Origin: Blumeriella jaapii
Taxonomy: Eukaryota; Ascomycota; Leotiomycetes; Helotiales; Drepanopezizaceae
Assembly: GCA_009599575.1 (NCBI GenBank)
Contig: VWND01000073.1
Span: 1,488,001-1,552,000 of the forward strand
DNA length: 64,000 nucleotides
Direction of reading: 5' to 3'
A program made the translations under genes and the position numbers. Positions within the stretch are counted from its first letter, which is position 1, and the number at the start of each line of letters is the position of its first letter. Below, one piece after another: positions 34,394 through 44,435 of this stretch. The notes below the pieces were generated by a model. It searched no databases. It saw nothing but the letters and a program-made list of their open reading frames with translations, and was not told the DNA's origin.

Positions 34394-34878
34394 CGTGCTG
34401 GCTGCTGGCTGCTGGCTGCTGACTGCTGAGTGCTGTGCCACTGCTACCCATGGACCACTGGATCTCGAATTCGTTCGGGGCAAGCGAAGCTGTTGATGCG
34501 CAAAGACGCGAGGCTGCCAACGGGCAACAAAATCCCAGGTGTAGCCTCGCCCTGGGGAAGGGCTCGGTTAGCGTGTTGTGCGGCTCCCAAGAGCAGACGC
34601 TTTTTGGCGACATTGCACGACGACACACTTTGAAAGAAGCATCGCACTCCAGATATTGCATGGTCGGGGGAAGAAGTCTTCATGTATCGGCTTTTGCATC
34701 TGTCGTTCCTCTTGTGTCGAGACGAGTTCACCTTCAGCAGCTGGAGCCAGCTCGGCTTCCCTGGCCTGACACCACCAAGCAAGAGCTGTCTGTCCTGAGC
34801 CTCATACACCTCTCCAACTTATATCACTGGAATCGTCGGTTCTGACCCTTCTGATCCGAATCACGCATCTCAAAAACA
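34394..34878. promoter_or_regulatory. Shared divergent promoter of MTG1 and the F-box gene
   Basis: 485 bp between two outward-facing start codons. Adjacent to the MTG1 ATG is a GCTGGCT repeat (34396-34434). A CTTATATCA stretch at about 34818 lies 60 bp before the F-box ATG. Open frames here are short and not gene-like. Confidence 0.5.
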
Positions 34879-36350
34879 ATGGCCGAATCGCCAAGCGCTC
34901 AGAAGGGCTTCATGAACCGGCTCTTCCGCCCCAAATCAAGTCATCGGCTACGCAAAGCGCCTTCAGCACAACCACCACTACCTTCAAAGGCGTCGATATA
35001 TTCCGTCGCAAGCAGCTCTTCTCAAGCCATATCACCCGTCTACTCCCCGGCCGTCAAATGCAAGCCGTTGGCTTACGGTGCCATCTACCGGCCCCAAGAT
35101 GACAATCGTGACGAGCAGACTGGCGAGAGGAGAGACGACACAGACTTACTCCACGGACTCGCCCATCACGACTCGAACGACTCCTTGAATGAAGCGGCCG
35201 AGGTCCAGGAATGGAGAGCTCCGGGAGAACGGGACATCGCGTCTCTGCCCGAATCACTCTGGAGCCGGATCGCTTCGTTCATGCCACTCGGCGACAAAGC
35301 TGCCCTGGCTTTCTCTTCGCACACCCTGATGATGCGAGTGGGAATAGAGTGCTGGTATGAGCTTGAGAGAGAAGACAACTTCCGAGAGAAGTTGAGATTC
35401 CTGATGACCCAGGATGAGCATCTCCCGGGCCATCTTCTTTGCTTCTCCTGCGCGAGATACCACCGACGAATCCGACCAGGCCAGGAGGCCCTCAAGCGCC
35501 GAACGGTGCTCAATCCAGTCTACCGTTGCCCCATGGTCGGCAAGCCCGGCCACTCCCAGCCGCGGGCACGAATCACCCCAGACTGGGCGCTCCCCTTTAC
35601 GTTCGTCCAGCTCGTGACGCGAGGCCACAGATACGGCGTCCCCACGCACGGCATCCACGTGACGAGCTGGGACGGCGCTGGAAAGACTCGAGCAGCGGCT
35701 GGAGCCACGAGAGCCGCTTCTACATGCACAAGGGCCAGCTGCTGATGCGCGTCATCAGCCAGAGCTTCGCCGCGCCGAAACTGCCGCCCAGCGCCATGCG
35801 GCACCTGCTGTACAGCCGGGAGGACTACACGCCGTACTTCAGCGCGTGCGCGCATTGGCAGGACGGCGAGCTGATGCCCGTGTGCAAGTGCGCGCTCTCC
35901 CACATCCCGGAGCCCCGGCAGTCGGTCGCGCAGCAGCTCAAGCAGGGCCCCTCGATCCAGTCGCGGCTCCGCAACCCCAACCCGATCGTGCTGCTCTGCT
36001 CGCGGTGCCGGCCCATGCGGCGCTGCCCGGAGTGCCCGTCCGAGTACCTGGTGGAGTTGAAGCTGGCCGAGGACAAGGAGGACCCGGTCGTGCGCTTCAA
36101 GCAGGCGATTGTCGTGACGCGGTGGTGCGACTTTGGGGACGGGAGGACCCCGTTTGGGCCCGAGTGGTGCGCTATCAATGGCTTGGAGGTGGCCGATCGC
36201 GAGGCTTACGATAGCTTTGCGATGATGGGCAAGAGGGCCATCTCGGGAGTGTTCGAGGCGCAGAGTGGCGTTACGATGCCGGGGCAGAGACTCATAAGTC
36301 TGAATCCCAAGATGGTGAAGCTGGGAGAGGAAGGGGACGACTGGTACTGA
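34879..36350 (+). CDS. F-box domain protein, apparently frameshifted near codon 263
   Basis: Starts ATGGCCGAATCG at 34879. The first frame (34879 to about 35667) gives a basic, Ser/Pro-rich N-terminus and an F-box at residues about 119-150 (IASLPESLWSRIASFMPLGDK). The homologous-looking text then continues one frame away, from GRRWKDSSSGWSHESRFYMH at about 35670 to the stop TGA at 36348-36350 (LGEEGDDWY end). This is best explained by one missing base around 35665-35670; no intron of plausible size fits. Downstream is undamaged for about 225 codons, with CXXC pairs in CSRCRPMRRCPECP that could bind zinc. F-box proteins recruit substrates to SCF ubiquitin ligases. Either a recent mutation or a sequencing error. 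An intact protein would be about 490 aa. Confidence 0.75.
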
Positions 36351-36947
36351 ACACGGGATCGAGCCGGATGGGAAGCGTTTCGCCGATCGGCAAACTTGTC
36401 ATGGTGTAACACTTCTCTCCGTGGAGAAAGCATTTGGGCGCACCGCGGATTAGGCATTGTGATTGATGCGGAAGAAAACACAAGGGGAAACGATGGCCTC
36501 ATGCCTCGAAGGAGGATGGTAGTCACGGAGATACTGAGTTGGGGGGAGGGGTGGGGGAGGGCGAGAGACACAGGGCGTGATATGGCTGCCACCTTTGTCA
36601 AGATCGCGAGAAGGATCCTAGACTTCTCGGTGCGGACCATTGATAGTGGCTTCATGGGTCGATGAAATCCAACGATCCTGAGGTTGGTGGACGTGTATAT
36701 CCAAATAGTACAGGACTGCCCTGCGTGTTGGTTTGGATAGGAATTTGAAGACACCAACAGAATCAGGCGTAATGTTGTGCAACAGAGAGCTAGCTGGATA
36801 GATACAATATCACGAATTAGCAGCTACGAGTGGTTGCTTCTCATCAAAGGTGTACTGTAATTGCATTGACACAGATATCCGAACGGCCGCGCTCCCGAAA
36901 AACGACACAACAGCGAACTACCTATAGGTACACGAATCGTCGGCCAA
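36351..36947. other. Intergenic, convergent 3' regions
   Basis: Lies between the F-box gene and the GH114 gene, which point towards each other. No gene or repeat recognised. Confidence 0.5.
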
Positions 36948-37931
36948 CTAACAGGTCTCAAACCAATCATCAAGCTTCATCTTCTTCAACAGCGTCGAAA
37001 AGCCGCCGTCGGTCTTGGTATCGCAGAACCTCGCCCTGTCCGACGAGCTGACCTCCGGCGCCGAGTCCGGGTACTCGATGTGGAACACGGGCTTGTTGGC
37101 GTCGATGAAGGGCTGGAAGCTATCGCATTCGTCGTACTGGGCGCACTGCTCGTTGACCTGCCACTGCATCATCAGCAGCGTGGACTCGACAATAGCGCCC
37201 CCGTTCTTGAGCCCGATGGACATGTTGCGCGCATGCGATTCGACGGCGAGAAACTCCAGGTAGTCGACGGCCTGTTGCTTGGTCAGGTCGAAGCCAGAGT
37301 CGTTGTCGAAGCCGTCGATGTTGTCGGGATCGACGCCGTCGCAGCCCTTCTCGTGCGCGAGGTCGAGGCGCGCGGCCATGATCTTGTGAACGTTGGGCGA
37401 GCTGACGTTCAACCACCACTCTCCCGGCCAGCCGTCGAGCCCCTTGCCGCGGTCGCTTTTGGCAAAGTCGCCGGCGTCCGGACGCCAGTCCTCGTAGCTA
37501 CCGGCCGAGAAGTAACAGATGACCTTGCGGCCTTGCTGGTGCAGCTGGGCGATCAGAGACGCGTCGGTCGAGTAGAGATCGATGTCGTAGACCGACACGT
37601 TGAGCGACGTGTCTTGGATGGGCTGCAGCACGATCTGCCAGGTGGTGCCGGCGTCGGGGCGCCAGAACGAGCCCTCGATGGCCTGGGGGTTGGTGACTTG
37701 CGGCGGCGCGGGCGAGTCGTCGTCGCCGCTGTCGTCGTCGCCGCCGCCATCGTTCCCGTGGCGAAGGCCGACGCCGAGACCGACGCCGAGCGCGATGGCC
37801 ACGACGACCACCAGGGCGCCGGCGAGGATCCAGAAGCGCTTGCTGAAACGTGACTTGCGAGGCGTCGCGCCGTCGCCCAGCTTGAGCTTCTGATGGGAGC
37901 CCGTCGGCGACGAGAGGCGGGTGGGCGACAT
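36948..37931 (-). CDS. Membrane-anchored GH114 endo-alpha-1,4-polygalactosaminidase-like protein (327 aa)
   Basis: Single exon. Start is ATG at 37929-37931 (MSPTRLSSPTG). Residues 1-32 are basic and cytosolic, 33-56 one transmembrane helix (WILAGALVVVVAIALGVGLG), 57-75 an Asp/Gly linker, and 85-327 a GH114 domain: WRPDAGTTWQIVLQ, VICYFSAGSYEDWR, GCDGVDPDNIDGFDN (201-210), IGLKNGG and FHIEYPD. Family knowledge: fungal GH114 enzymes such as Aspergillus Ega3 cleave galactosaminogalactan using an Asp and a Glu; the likely equivalents are one Asp of DPDN and E286. Type II topology with the catalytic domain outside the cell, as in Ega3. This suggests that the fungus makes or remodels a galactosamine polymer. 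Confidence 0.9.
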   Translation of the reverse strand: MSPTRLSSPTGSHQKLKLGDGATPRKSRFSKRFWILAGALVVVVAIALGVGLGVGLRHGNDGGGDDDSGDDDSPAPPQVTNPQAIEGSFWRPDAGTTWQIVLQPIQDTSLNVSVYDIDLYSTDASLIAQLHQQGRKVICYFSAGSYEDWRPDAGDFAKSDRGKGLDGWPGEWWLNVSSPNVHKIMAARLDLAHEKGCDGVDPDNIDGFDNDSGFDLTKQQAVDYLEFLAVESHARNMSIGLKNGGAIVESTLLMMQWQVNEQCAQYDECDSFQPFIDANKPVFHIEYPDSAPEVSSSDRARFCDTKTDGGFSTLLKKMKLDDWFETC

Positions 37932-37983
37932 GTTTCTCAGCGAGAGACGGAGATGCGGAGCACGCACGCCCAAGAAGCGGTGT

Positions 37984-38009
37984 TGTCGTCGTCGTCGTCG
38001 TCGTCGTCG
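37984..38009 (+). repeat. GTC trinucleotide microsatellite
   Basis: About eight GTC units just upstream of the GH114 start codon (minus-strand gene), so probably in its 5' UTR or promoter. Confidence 0.8.
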
Positions 38010-38861
38010 GCAGCTAGAAGGACCTGCGCTCTGTACCGACTCGAGCCGTGAGCGGGAGACTGTCGGGAGAGCAGCTTAACATGTAGAAGCTGTCGAGCAA
38101 GCCTTTATTCAGGGGGACGAGGGACGACATTGGAGAGGTGCATGGACAACCAGACAGGGACCGGGACCGGGATAGGGGATGGCGATGCCTCCGAGCGCGG
38201 GCGCCTATAAATAATGGCCATGGAAATACTTCAACATTGTTCAGGGATGCCGCCATGGCTGGCCAGCTGAGACAGGTCGACGTGGTGGCGCGGCGTCGCG
38301 CAGGATGGCGAGCTATTCACGATGCTGCGTCTTGTCGCCGGCCTATCGTCTCCCCCGTCTGCCTGTCGATCCAAGACCCCGAGAGCCCTTGGCTGGAAAG
38401 CTTGGTGAGTTAAGAATGTAACACACCACCCAACGCGAGGGGGATGAGCGTGCGTGCGGTGAAACTTTGGAAGTCTAATCATCATTAGGCTCAAACTACC
38501 GCCAGCATGTATATACCTCGTGAGTGATAGGAGGCTGGACGCTCTGATGCCGGACAAGCTACAGTAAATTGCACCTCACAGACCCCTTGTTTGGAATTCC
38601 GTCTACAGAGCCTTTCGGTTTCTTGCGTGCAACATCTGCGTGGTCTCCTGCTTCGAGAAAGTCATCGCTGGCATCTCTACGGCGGGAGTCACCCAATGAC
38701 CACGGAATCGAGCGAGGGCGTCCGCGTCGAGCAGACGTGAACCCTCTGCACACGTTCCATGTTTTCTGCAGTGGCACCGCGGTCCAAACGACTGTCCACG
38801 GTCGAGTTGAAGAAGAGCTTCAAGCACAAATATGGTCTCGCCATCGAGCGCTACTAGCTTC

Positions 38862-38890
38862 ATCAGGGGATCAGGGGATCAGGGGATCAG
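38862..38890 (+). repeat. 8-bp tandem repeat ATCAGGGG
   Basis: Three full copies and one partial copy in non-coding sequence. Confidence 0.8.
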
Positions 38891-39123
38891 GCGGCACTGG
38901 CGTAGAACGACATACGGAGTGGCATCAGCGCGAACATACAGTACATAGCATCGCACGCAATTGCTACGGTCAAACCCACGAAAGATCGCACGTCTTCATT
39001 GCGCTGGCATTTCGAAGTGAGTCTCTGGCCAGAGTTCTCGCTAGACGGCTAGCCGAGCCAGCCGAGTAAACATCTCGGGTATCTAAGGCATGTGCATTCT
39101 GTAAAGATACAGCATCACAACCC

Positions 39124-39537
39124 CTACGACTCGATCTCGAGGTCGGTGTAACCAGCACGACTCTTGACCTTCATTGCAATGTCGGCAAGCTCTGCACAAT
39201 GCAGCCCCAGGCCGTCGATGCGCAATGCTGTCTGGCGTGTCGAGTTGCCCTCGGGGAAAGATGCGATGATCCGAACTGACTCTTGTGATTTCGTCCGCTG
39301 CGTGATTCTGGATACCAGCCAAGAGCGTGTACTCGTCTCATCCTCAAAATGGTGGGAGCTTGAGGCAGTCCAAAGCTGGTAGGAAGAAATGTGGTGATTT
39401 TCCAGACCTTCATCGTCGGCTCGGACCAAAACCCCACCACGCAAAGATGGAGAGGCTGACGAGTCACTGCGATGCTCACTTCGACCGATGCTGCCTCTTG
39501 AAGTTACATGACCGGACTGCAGACACTGGAGATACAC
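39124..39537 (-). CDS. Possible hypothetical gene or exon, uncertain
   Basis: A 138-codon open frame on the minus strand without its own early ATG. Its last 50 residues (for example VRIIASFPEGNSTRQTALR, then LGLHCAELADIAMK) look more protein-like than chance frames nearby. An ATG at 39676 (MSSPAPNVADSGEP) could be joined by a GTGAGG donor and an acceptor near 39500 in matching phase. That would put its start only 88 bp from the PrpD-family start on the other strand. I recognise no family. Confidence 0.22.
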   Translation of the reverse strand: MYLQCLQSGHVTSRGSIGRSEHRSDSSASPSLRGGVLVRADDEGLENHHISSYQLWTASSSHHFEDETSTRSWLVSRITQRTKSQESVRIIASFPEGNSTRQTALRIDGLGLHCAELADIAMKVKSRAGYTDLEIES

Positions 39538-39717
39538 ATCTACATGCTCGAGTACCTACTGTAGGAACTGTACTCTGCTGGACAGCACTTGATGCCGAAG
39601 CGTCGGCACCTCACACGCGTGCGGTCGTTAACCGAGGTTCGCCCGAGTCAGCGACATTCGGTGCCGGCGAGGACATTGTCTACAAACACCAGAGCTGAAG
39701 GTTCCTGTTCGCCCAAA

Positions 39718-39752
39718 TCATTCTCTCCCCCTCTCTCCCCCTCTCTCCCCTC
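39718..39752 (+). repeat. CTCTCTCCCC tandem repeat in PrpD-family promoter/5' UTR
   Basis: Three copies of a CCCCCTCTCT block ending 13 bp before the ATG. Pyrimidine tracts of this kind are common just upstream of highly expressed fungal genes. Confidence 0.7.
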
Positions 39753-39764
39753 ACCCAATTGACT

Positions 39765-41532
39765 ATGTCGGCGATCAAGCGTGGTGTTCGTACAGCTTCC
39801 AGGTCTCTGCGAGCACCGGCACTCCACTCGCGCCCTGCTCTCCGTACCCCTCTCGCCCTCTCGCGAGCTTCTCTCGCAGCTTCACCAAGCACCAGCACAA
39901 CCTTCAGACCATTCTCCGTCATGGCCGCCAGACAGTCGGGGGCGCCTCCTCCGCCTCAAGCCCGGGAGTACGACGCCGAGATCAAGGATATCGCCAGCTA
40001 TGTGCACAACACTCCCATTCAATCCGACCTCGCGGTAGGTCGCGTCTCCGCCCTCTCTCCCTCCCCACAGACTCGTGCTGACGCGGGCCGTAGTTTGATA
40101 CTGCGAGATTCGTCTTCCTCGATACCCTGGGCTGCGGCCTCGAGGGTCTGCGGTTCAAGGAGTGCACGAAGCTGCTCGGGCCCGTTGTGGATGGCACCAC
40201 GGTCCCCAATGGCACGAAGGTCCCCGGAACGCCCTTCCAGCTCGACCCCGTCAACGGAGCCTTCAACATCGGGGCCATGATCAGATGGCTGGACTACAAT
40301 GACTGCTGGCTGGCCGCAGAATGGGGTCATCCCTCGGACAACTTGGGCGCCATTTTGGCCGTTGCCGACTGGATCTCGCGCACGAACCGCGCTGGCGGGA
40401 ACTTGGGCCATGGGAAGCTCATAACGATCAAGGAGGTGTTGGAGGCTATGATCAAGGCACACGAAATCCAGGGCTGTCTGGCTCTGCTGAACTCGTACAA
40501 CAAGGTCGGTCTGGACCATGTTGTGCTTGTCAAAGTGGCCTCGGCGGCTGTGGTTTCCAAGATGCTGGGGCTGTCCGAGAAGCAGACGGCCGACGCCGTC
40601 TCCCAAGCCTGGGTTGACGGCCAGAGCTTGAGGACCTACCGGCACTCGCCCAACACTATGTCTCGAAAGTCCTGGGCGGCCGGTGATGCGTGCCAGCGCG
40701 CCGTCAACCTGGTCTTGAAGGTCATGAAGGGCGAGCCCGGCGTCCCCACGGTTCTGTCTGCCCCCGTCTGGGGCTTCTACGATGTCCTCTTCAAGGGCAA
40801 CAAGTTTGAGTTCCAACGCCCCTACGGCAGCTACGTGATGGAGAACGTCTTGTTCAAGGTCTCCTACCCAGGTACGTTGAGGCGACCGCGCTCCTGTACT
40901 TTGTCTCACCCACCACAGCGGAGTTCCATTCCCAGACGGCCATCGAGGCCGCCAAGCGAATCCACCAGCAACTGAAGGATCAGGGCAAGTCTGCCGCCGA
41001 CATCCAGGGCATCGTCTGCCGCACCCACGAGGCCTGTATCCGCATCATCGACAAGCAGTTCAAGCCCATGGACAACTTTGCCGACCGCGACCACTGCATC
41101 CAGTACATGGCGGCCGTCATGCTCGTCTTCGGTCGCCTCGAGGCCACCGATTACACGGACGGCGGCGAGGCTGCAACGTCGCCCCTCGTCGAGTCTCTCC
41201 GCCAAAAGATCAGGTGCGTGGAGGATCCTCAGTTCACGGCGGACTACCACAACGAGAACCTGCGGACCATCCCCAACGCGTTGACGGTCACCCTGAACGA
41301 CGGCAGCGTGCTCGAGGAGATCGTCGTCGATGCTCCTCTGGGACACCGACTGAGGCGCGACGAGGCCAAGCCCGAGATCCTGTCCAAGTACAAAAGACAT
41401 CTCGGACCCCACTTCAGCGAGGCCAAGGTCAAGCAGCTGGTCGAGCTGGGCAACGACGCCAAGGAGCTGGAGCGCATGGCTGTGGACGAGTATGTGGATC
41501 TCTATGTGGTCGAGGACAGCAAGTTCGTGTAG
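39765..41532 (+). CDS. Mitochondrial 2-methylcitrate dehydratase, MmgE/PrpD family (553 aa)
   Basis: Three exons: 39765-40034, 40094-40871, 40919-41532. Introns 40035-40093 (GTAGGT, GCTGACGC branch, TAG) and 40872-40918 (GTACGT...CAG), phases 0 and 1. The N-terminus ([15 protein letters not shown] and following, rich in Arg/Ser/Ala, no acidic residue for about 60 positions) is a mitochondrial transit peptide. The body has [36 protein letters not shown] (quoted in part: [19 protein letters not shown]), [20 protein letters not shown] and [13 protein letters not shown], as in PrpD. The enzyme dehydrates 2-methylcitrate to 2-methyl-cis-aconitate in the methylcitrate cycle that detoxifies propionyl-CoA. 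The other cycle genes are not in this window. Confidence 0.93.
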
Positions 41533-42618
41533 AGGTGTAGAGAGATGGGTGCGCCCGCGTGTCCCTGGCTGTGAGATAAGGAGAATGCATCTGTGATACT
41601 CGAGCTGCGGGCCTGCGGTGTGACCAGTTGTACGAGTGTACTGTCTGTCTGTCTGTAGGTACGGTACAGTGCTTCGCACTGCGCACTCGAATGGCACGCC
41701 ACACGGAGTCCACGTCCCAACCTTTGCCCCAGCTCGAGACCCGAGGCGTTGGCCTCTCATAAGTGGGATTGACAAAGCCAGTATAGTGCGCAACTGCGTG
41801 TCCTGAATCATGTTCTCATGGAACCCTGAACCAGCCAGCCCAGCGATCAGCTCGTCCAAAAGCTTGTAGCCGAAAAGAGGCTCCCCAAGGCAAATGGACC
41901 CGCCGCCACGCGCGGGAATAATTGCCTTCTTGGACGGGGTGCATATCGGCCATAGAGGTGTTGCTCTCGTATCACCACATTCTTCTTAGCGACCGCCTTA
42001 ACGACCGTTTTTTTCTGCTCTTTTTCTCTCCGACCTGCATGGCGGCGCTCTTCGCTCCAACCGCGTCGCCGGTTCGACACGACGTGCTCACCCCCCGAGC
42101 TGGGCACCTACGCAGAGTCATGTTGTCATGGCTGGGCAAGTGGCCGTTCGTGACGGTCTGCGAGCAGCAGAGATAAAGCTGGCCTTGCCAGCTCGAGCGA
42201 TCCAGTGAGTTACGGCGCTGTACCCATCGGGAAATTCCTCCCGCTGTGTGGCTAGCCCCGAGCCCTGAGCCGCTATGTAATGGCGAGATCGTGTGGCCGG
42301 AGAAGGCAACCAACCCTTCACTCGATCATCTGTCCCATTCCCGCTGCGACTCGGTGGATTGGCGAAGACGAGGTCTGGTAAGTGCTTGGAATCGTCAACT
42401 TTCTCCGCGCCCCGGATCTCCGCTAACCAGGCCAAAGGAAAGGAAGCTGTTCGCGATCCACGCTCTCTCTCGATCGTTAAATAGTAGCTGTCATTCCCCA
42501 GGGAAAAGCATTTTCCCTCCAGCCTTCTGCCTCTTCCTCTTCCTCTTCCTGTTTCGCGGCTCCCCTTCTCTTTTCCTGGCCCCCAGACTCGTTCACGCGG
42601 TATCACCATCCGCCCCCC
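41533..42618. promoter_or_regulatory. Upstream region of the inositol oxygenase gene
   Basis: No gene recognised over 1.1 kb. The last 120 bp are pyrimidine-rich (TTCCTCTTCCTCTTCC at 42533-42549), a usual fungal core-promoter or 5' UTR feature. Confidence 0.45.
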
Positions 42619-43625
42619 ATGGTACCTTCAGCCACCACGCCCTACCCCGTCCGGGACGGCGCCGCGCTGGAGGAGATCTCGGACCGCATGGACGCCATCA
42701 ACATCAAGAAGGACCAGATCCGGCTGAAGGAAGCCGCGCTGTCGGACCGGCAGAAGAAGCATCAGCAGACGAACAATGAGCTGGAGAAGGATCTCTCCAA
42801 GTTCCGGGAGTACCTCGACTCGGACACCGCGGTCAAGGCGACCTACACCGAGCAACACACCAAGCAGACCGTCGCCTTCAACATCGCCGCCCGCGAGAGG
42901 TTCCGGCGCGAGTCACGCGACCACATGACCATCTGGGAGGCCATGGAGAAGCTGAACACCTTCATCGACGAGAGCGATCCCGATACGAGCCTGAGCCAGA
43001 TCGAGCACCTGATCCAGAGCGCGGAGGCCATGAGACGGGACGACTGCCCGCGCTGGATGATCTGCACCGGCCTCATCCACGATCTCGGCAAGCTCATGTT
43101 CTTCTACGGCGCCGAGGGCCAGTGGGACGTCGTCGGCGATACCTTCCCCGTCGGCTGCAAGTTCAGCGACAAGATCGTGTATCCCGAGACCTTCACGGCG
43201 AACCCGGACTACCACAACCCCAAGTACAACACCGAGCTGGGCATCTACGAGCGCGGCTGCGGCATGGACAACGTGATGCTGTCGTGGGGTCACGACGAGT
43301 ACCTGTACCTCGTCGTCAAGGACCAGAGCACGCTGCCGGACGAGGCGCTGGCCATGATCCGATATCACAGCTTCTACCCGTGGCACACGGAGTCGCAGTA
43401 CATGCAGTTCATGAACGAGAAGGATCACCGCATGCTGGCTGCGGTCCGACGCTTCAACCCGTATGATCTGTACAGCAAGAGCGACGAGGTGCCGAGCGTG
43501 GAGGAGCTGAAGGTACGTTTCTCGCCTTTCCTTCTTGTAGACCTCACATACTGACTCATCCTGCTCAGCCTTTCTACCTCGCGCTCATCGACGAGTTCTT
43601 CCCACAAAAGGTTCTACGGTGGTAG
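42619..43625 (+). CDS. MIOX: Myo-inositol oxygenase (316 aa)
   Basis: Two exons: 42619-43512 and 43569-43625, intron 43513-43568 (GTACGT, TACTGACTCA branch region, CAG). The second exon adds the conserved C-terminus FYLALIDEFFPQKVLRW. EC 1.13.99.1: uses a mixed-valent di-iron centre and O2 to convert myo-inositol to D-glucuronate. By comparison with mammalian MIOX, the ligands are H130 (QIEHLIQ), H154 and D155 (GLIHDLGK), H225 (SWGHDEY), H250 (IRYHSFYPWH) and D283 (PYDLY), all present. Length matches the family. No targeting signal; cytosolic. ATG lies in CCCCATGG. Confidence 0.95.
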
Positions 43626-44219
43626 ATGCAGTACCTGCTGGGAAGGATGACCGGTCAAGCATAGCGGAGGCGAAAGTGGGCGTTTTGGCGCACAGGGATA
43701 GGCACGTATCGCGCCGATCACTTGTGGAGACTTGGGGGCGAGTTGGAGACATGGGATAGAAAAAGCGATTCAGCATCGTTTGATTTTGGCGTTAGCGATG
43801 GAGGTTTCAGTCTGTTTCTTCACTCGGCATACGTGTATCTGCAATCGTTTCTACTTAATATCGAAAAGTGCATTTCCCAAAACTTTTCCCCTGTGTCTTT
43901 GGAAACCTCGTGACTGCGCTGCAGATAGTGACGGGTCCTGTTCGCGTGGTTCTCGATGTCACGGTGGGGATTTGCACCGCACCATGTGGTGAGGACACCG
44001 CCACGGGGAGAGAGGTGCAGTGCAGTACGTGAGGCAGCGTCAACAACCGACGGTCAATAGCCGAGTCGTAGATGACCACAACAGACGAGGACTTTCGAAG
44101 CGAATCTTGCGAAAGAATTGAGAGAGAGAGCACACATCTTGTAGTGTGATGGTAACTAATCATTAAGCGTTTACCCACCCGTCGACGAGGGCGTGGCTCG
44201 TCATGTCGTCGATGTGAAG

Positions 44220-44276
44220 AGCATCAGCATCAGCACCAGCACCAGCATCAGCATCAGCATCAGCATCAGCATCAAC
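44220..44276 (+). repeat. CATCAG hexanucleotide microsatellite
   Basis: About nine units, two of them CACCAG, ending in ATCAACATT. Confidence 0.85.
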
Positions 44277-44361
44277 ATTAACACAAGTTTTCCCTTTCGC
44301 ACAAGACAGACCGACCAACCGACTAACCGACCAGCAGCAGTAGAAACCCCGTGAAACATCC

Positions 44362-44426
44362 TCCTCTCCTCCCCTCTCCTCCCCTCTCCTCCCCTCCCCT
44401 CTCCTCCCCTCCCCTCCCCCTCCCCC
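44362..44426 (+). repeat. Pure pyrimidine tract
   Basis: 65 bp of only C and T in CTCCTCCCCT-type repeats, just downstream of the stop codon of the minus-strand gene (its 3' UTR is purine-only here). Confidence 0.85.
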
Positions 44427-44435
44427 GCTTTGCTT

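Larger units (their letters stand above)
37932..39764. other. 1.8-kb intergenic region with short repeats
   Basis: Mostly no recognised gene. Contains a GTC microsatellite (37984-38009), four copies of ATCAGGGG (38862-38890), a possible minus-strand ORF (39124-39537) and a CTCTCTCCCC repeat just before the PrpD-family gene. Confidence 0.5.
43626..44435. other. Intergenic with microsatellites, convergent 3' regions
   Basis: Lies between the 3' ends of the inositol oxygenase gene and the next minus-strand gene. Contains a CATCAG microsatellite (44220-44276) and a CCTCTCCTCCCC tract (44362-44426). No gene seen. Confidence 0.5.

Noticed and set aside
37080..37853. 257-codon plus-strand frame opposite the GH114 gene
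   Set aside because: Antisense shadow; the minus strand carries the clear GH114 motifs.
38569..39069. 166-codon plus-strand frame in the 1.8-kb gap
   Set aside because: Random-looking composition, runs across the ATCAGGGG repeat, and no motif or intron signals.
42118..42779. Overlapping frames upstream of the inositol oxygenase gene
   Set aside because: They overlap its promoter and start and have no conserved text.
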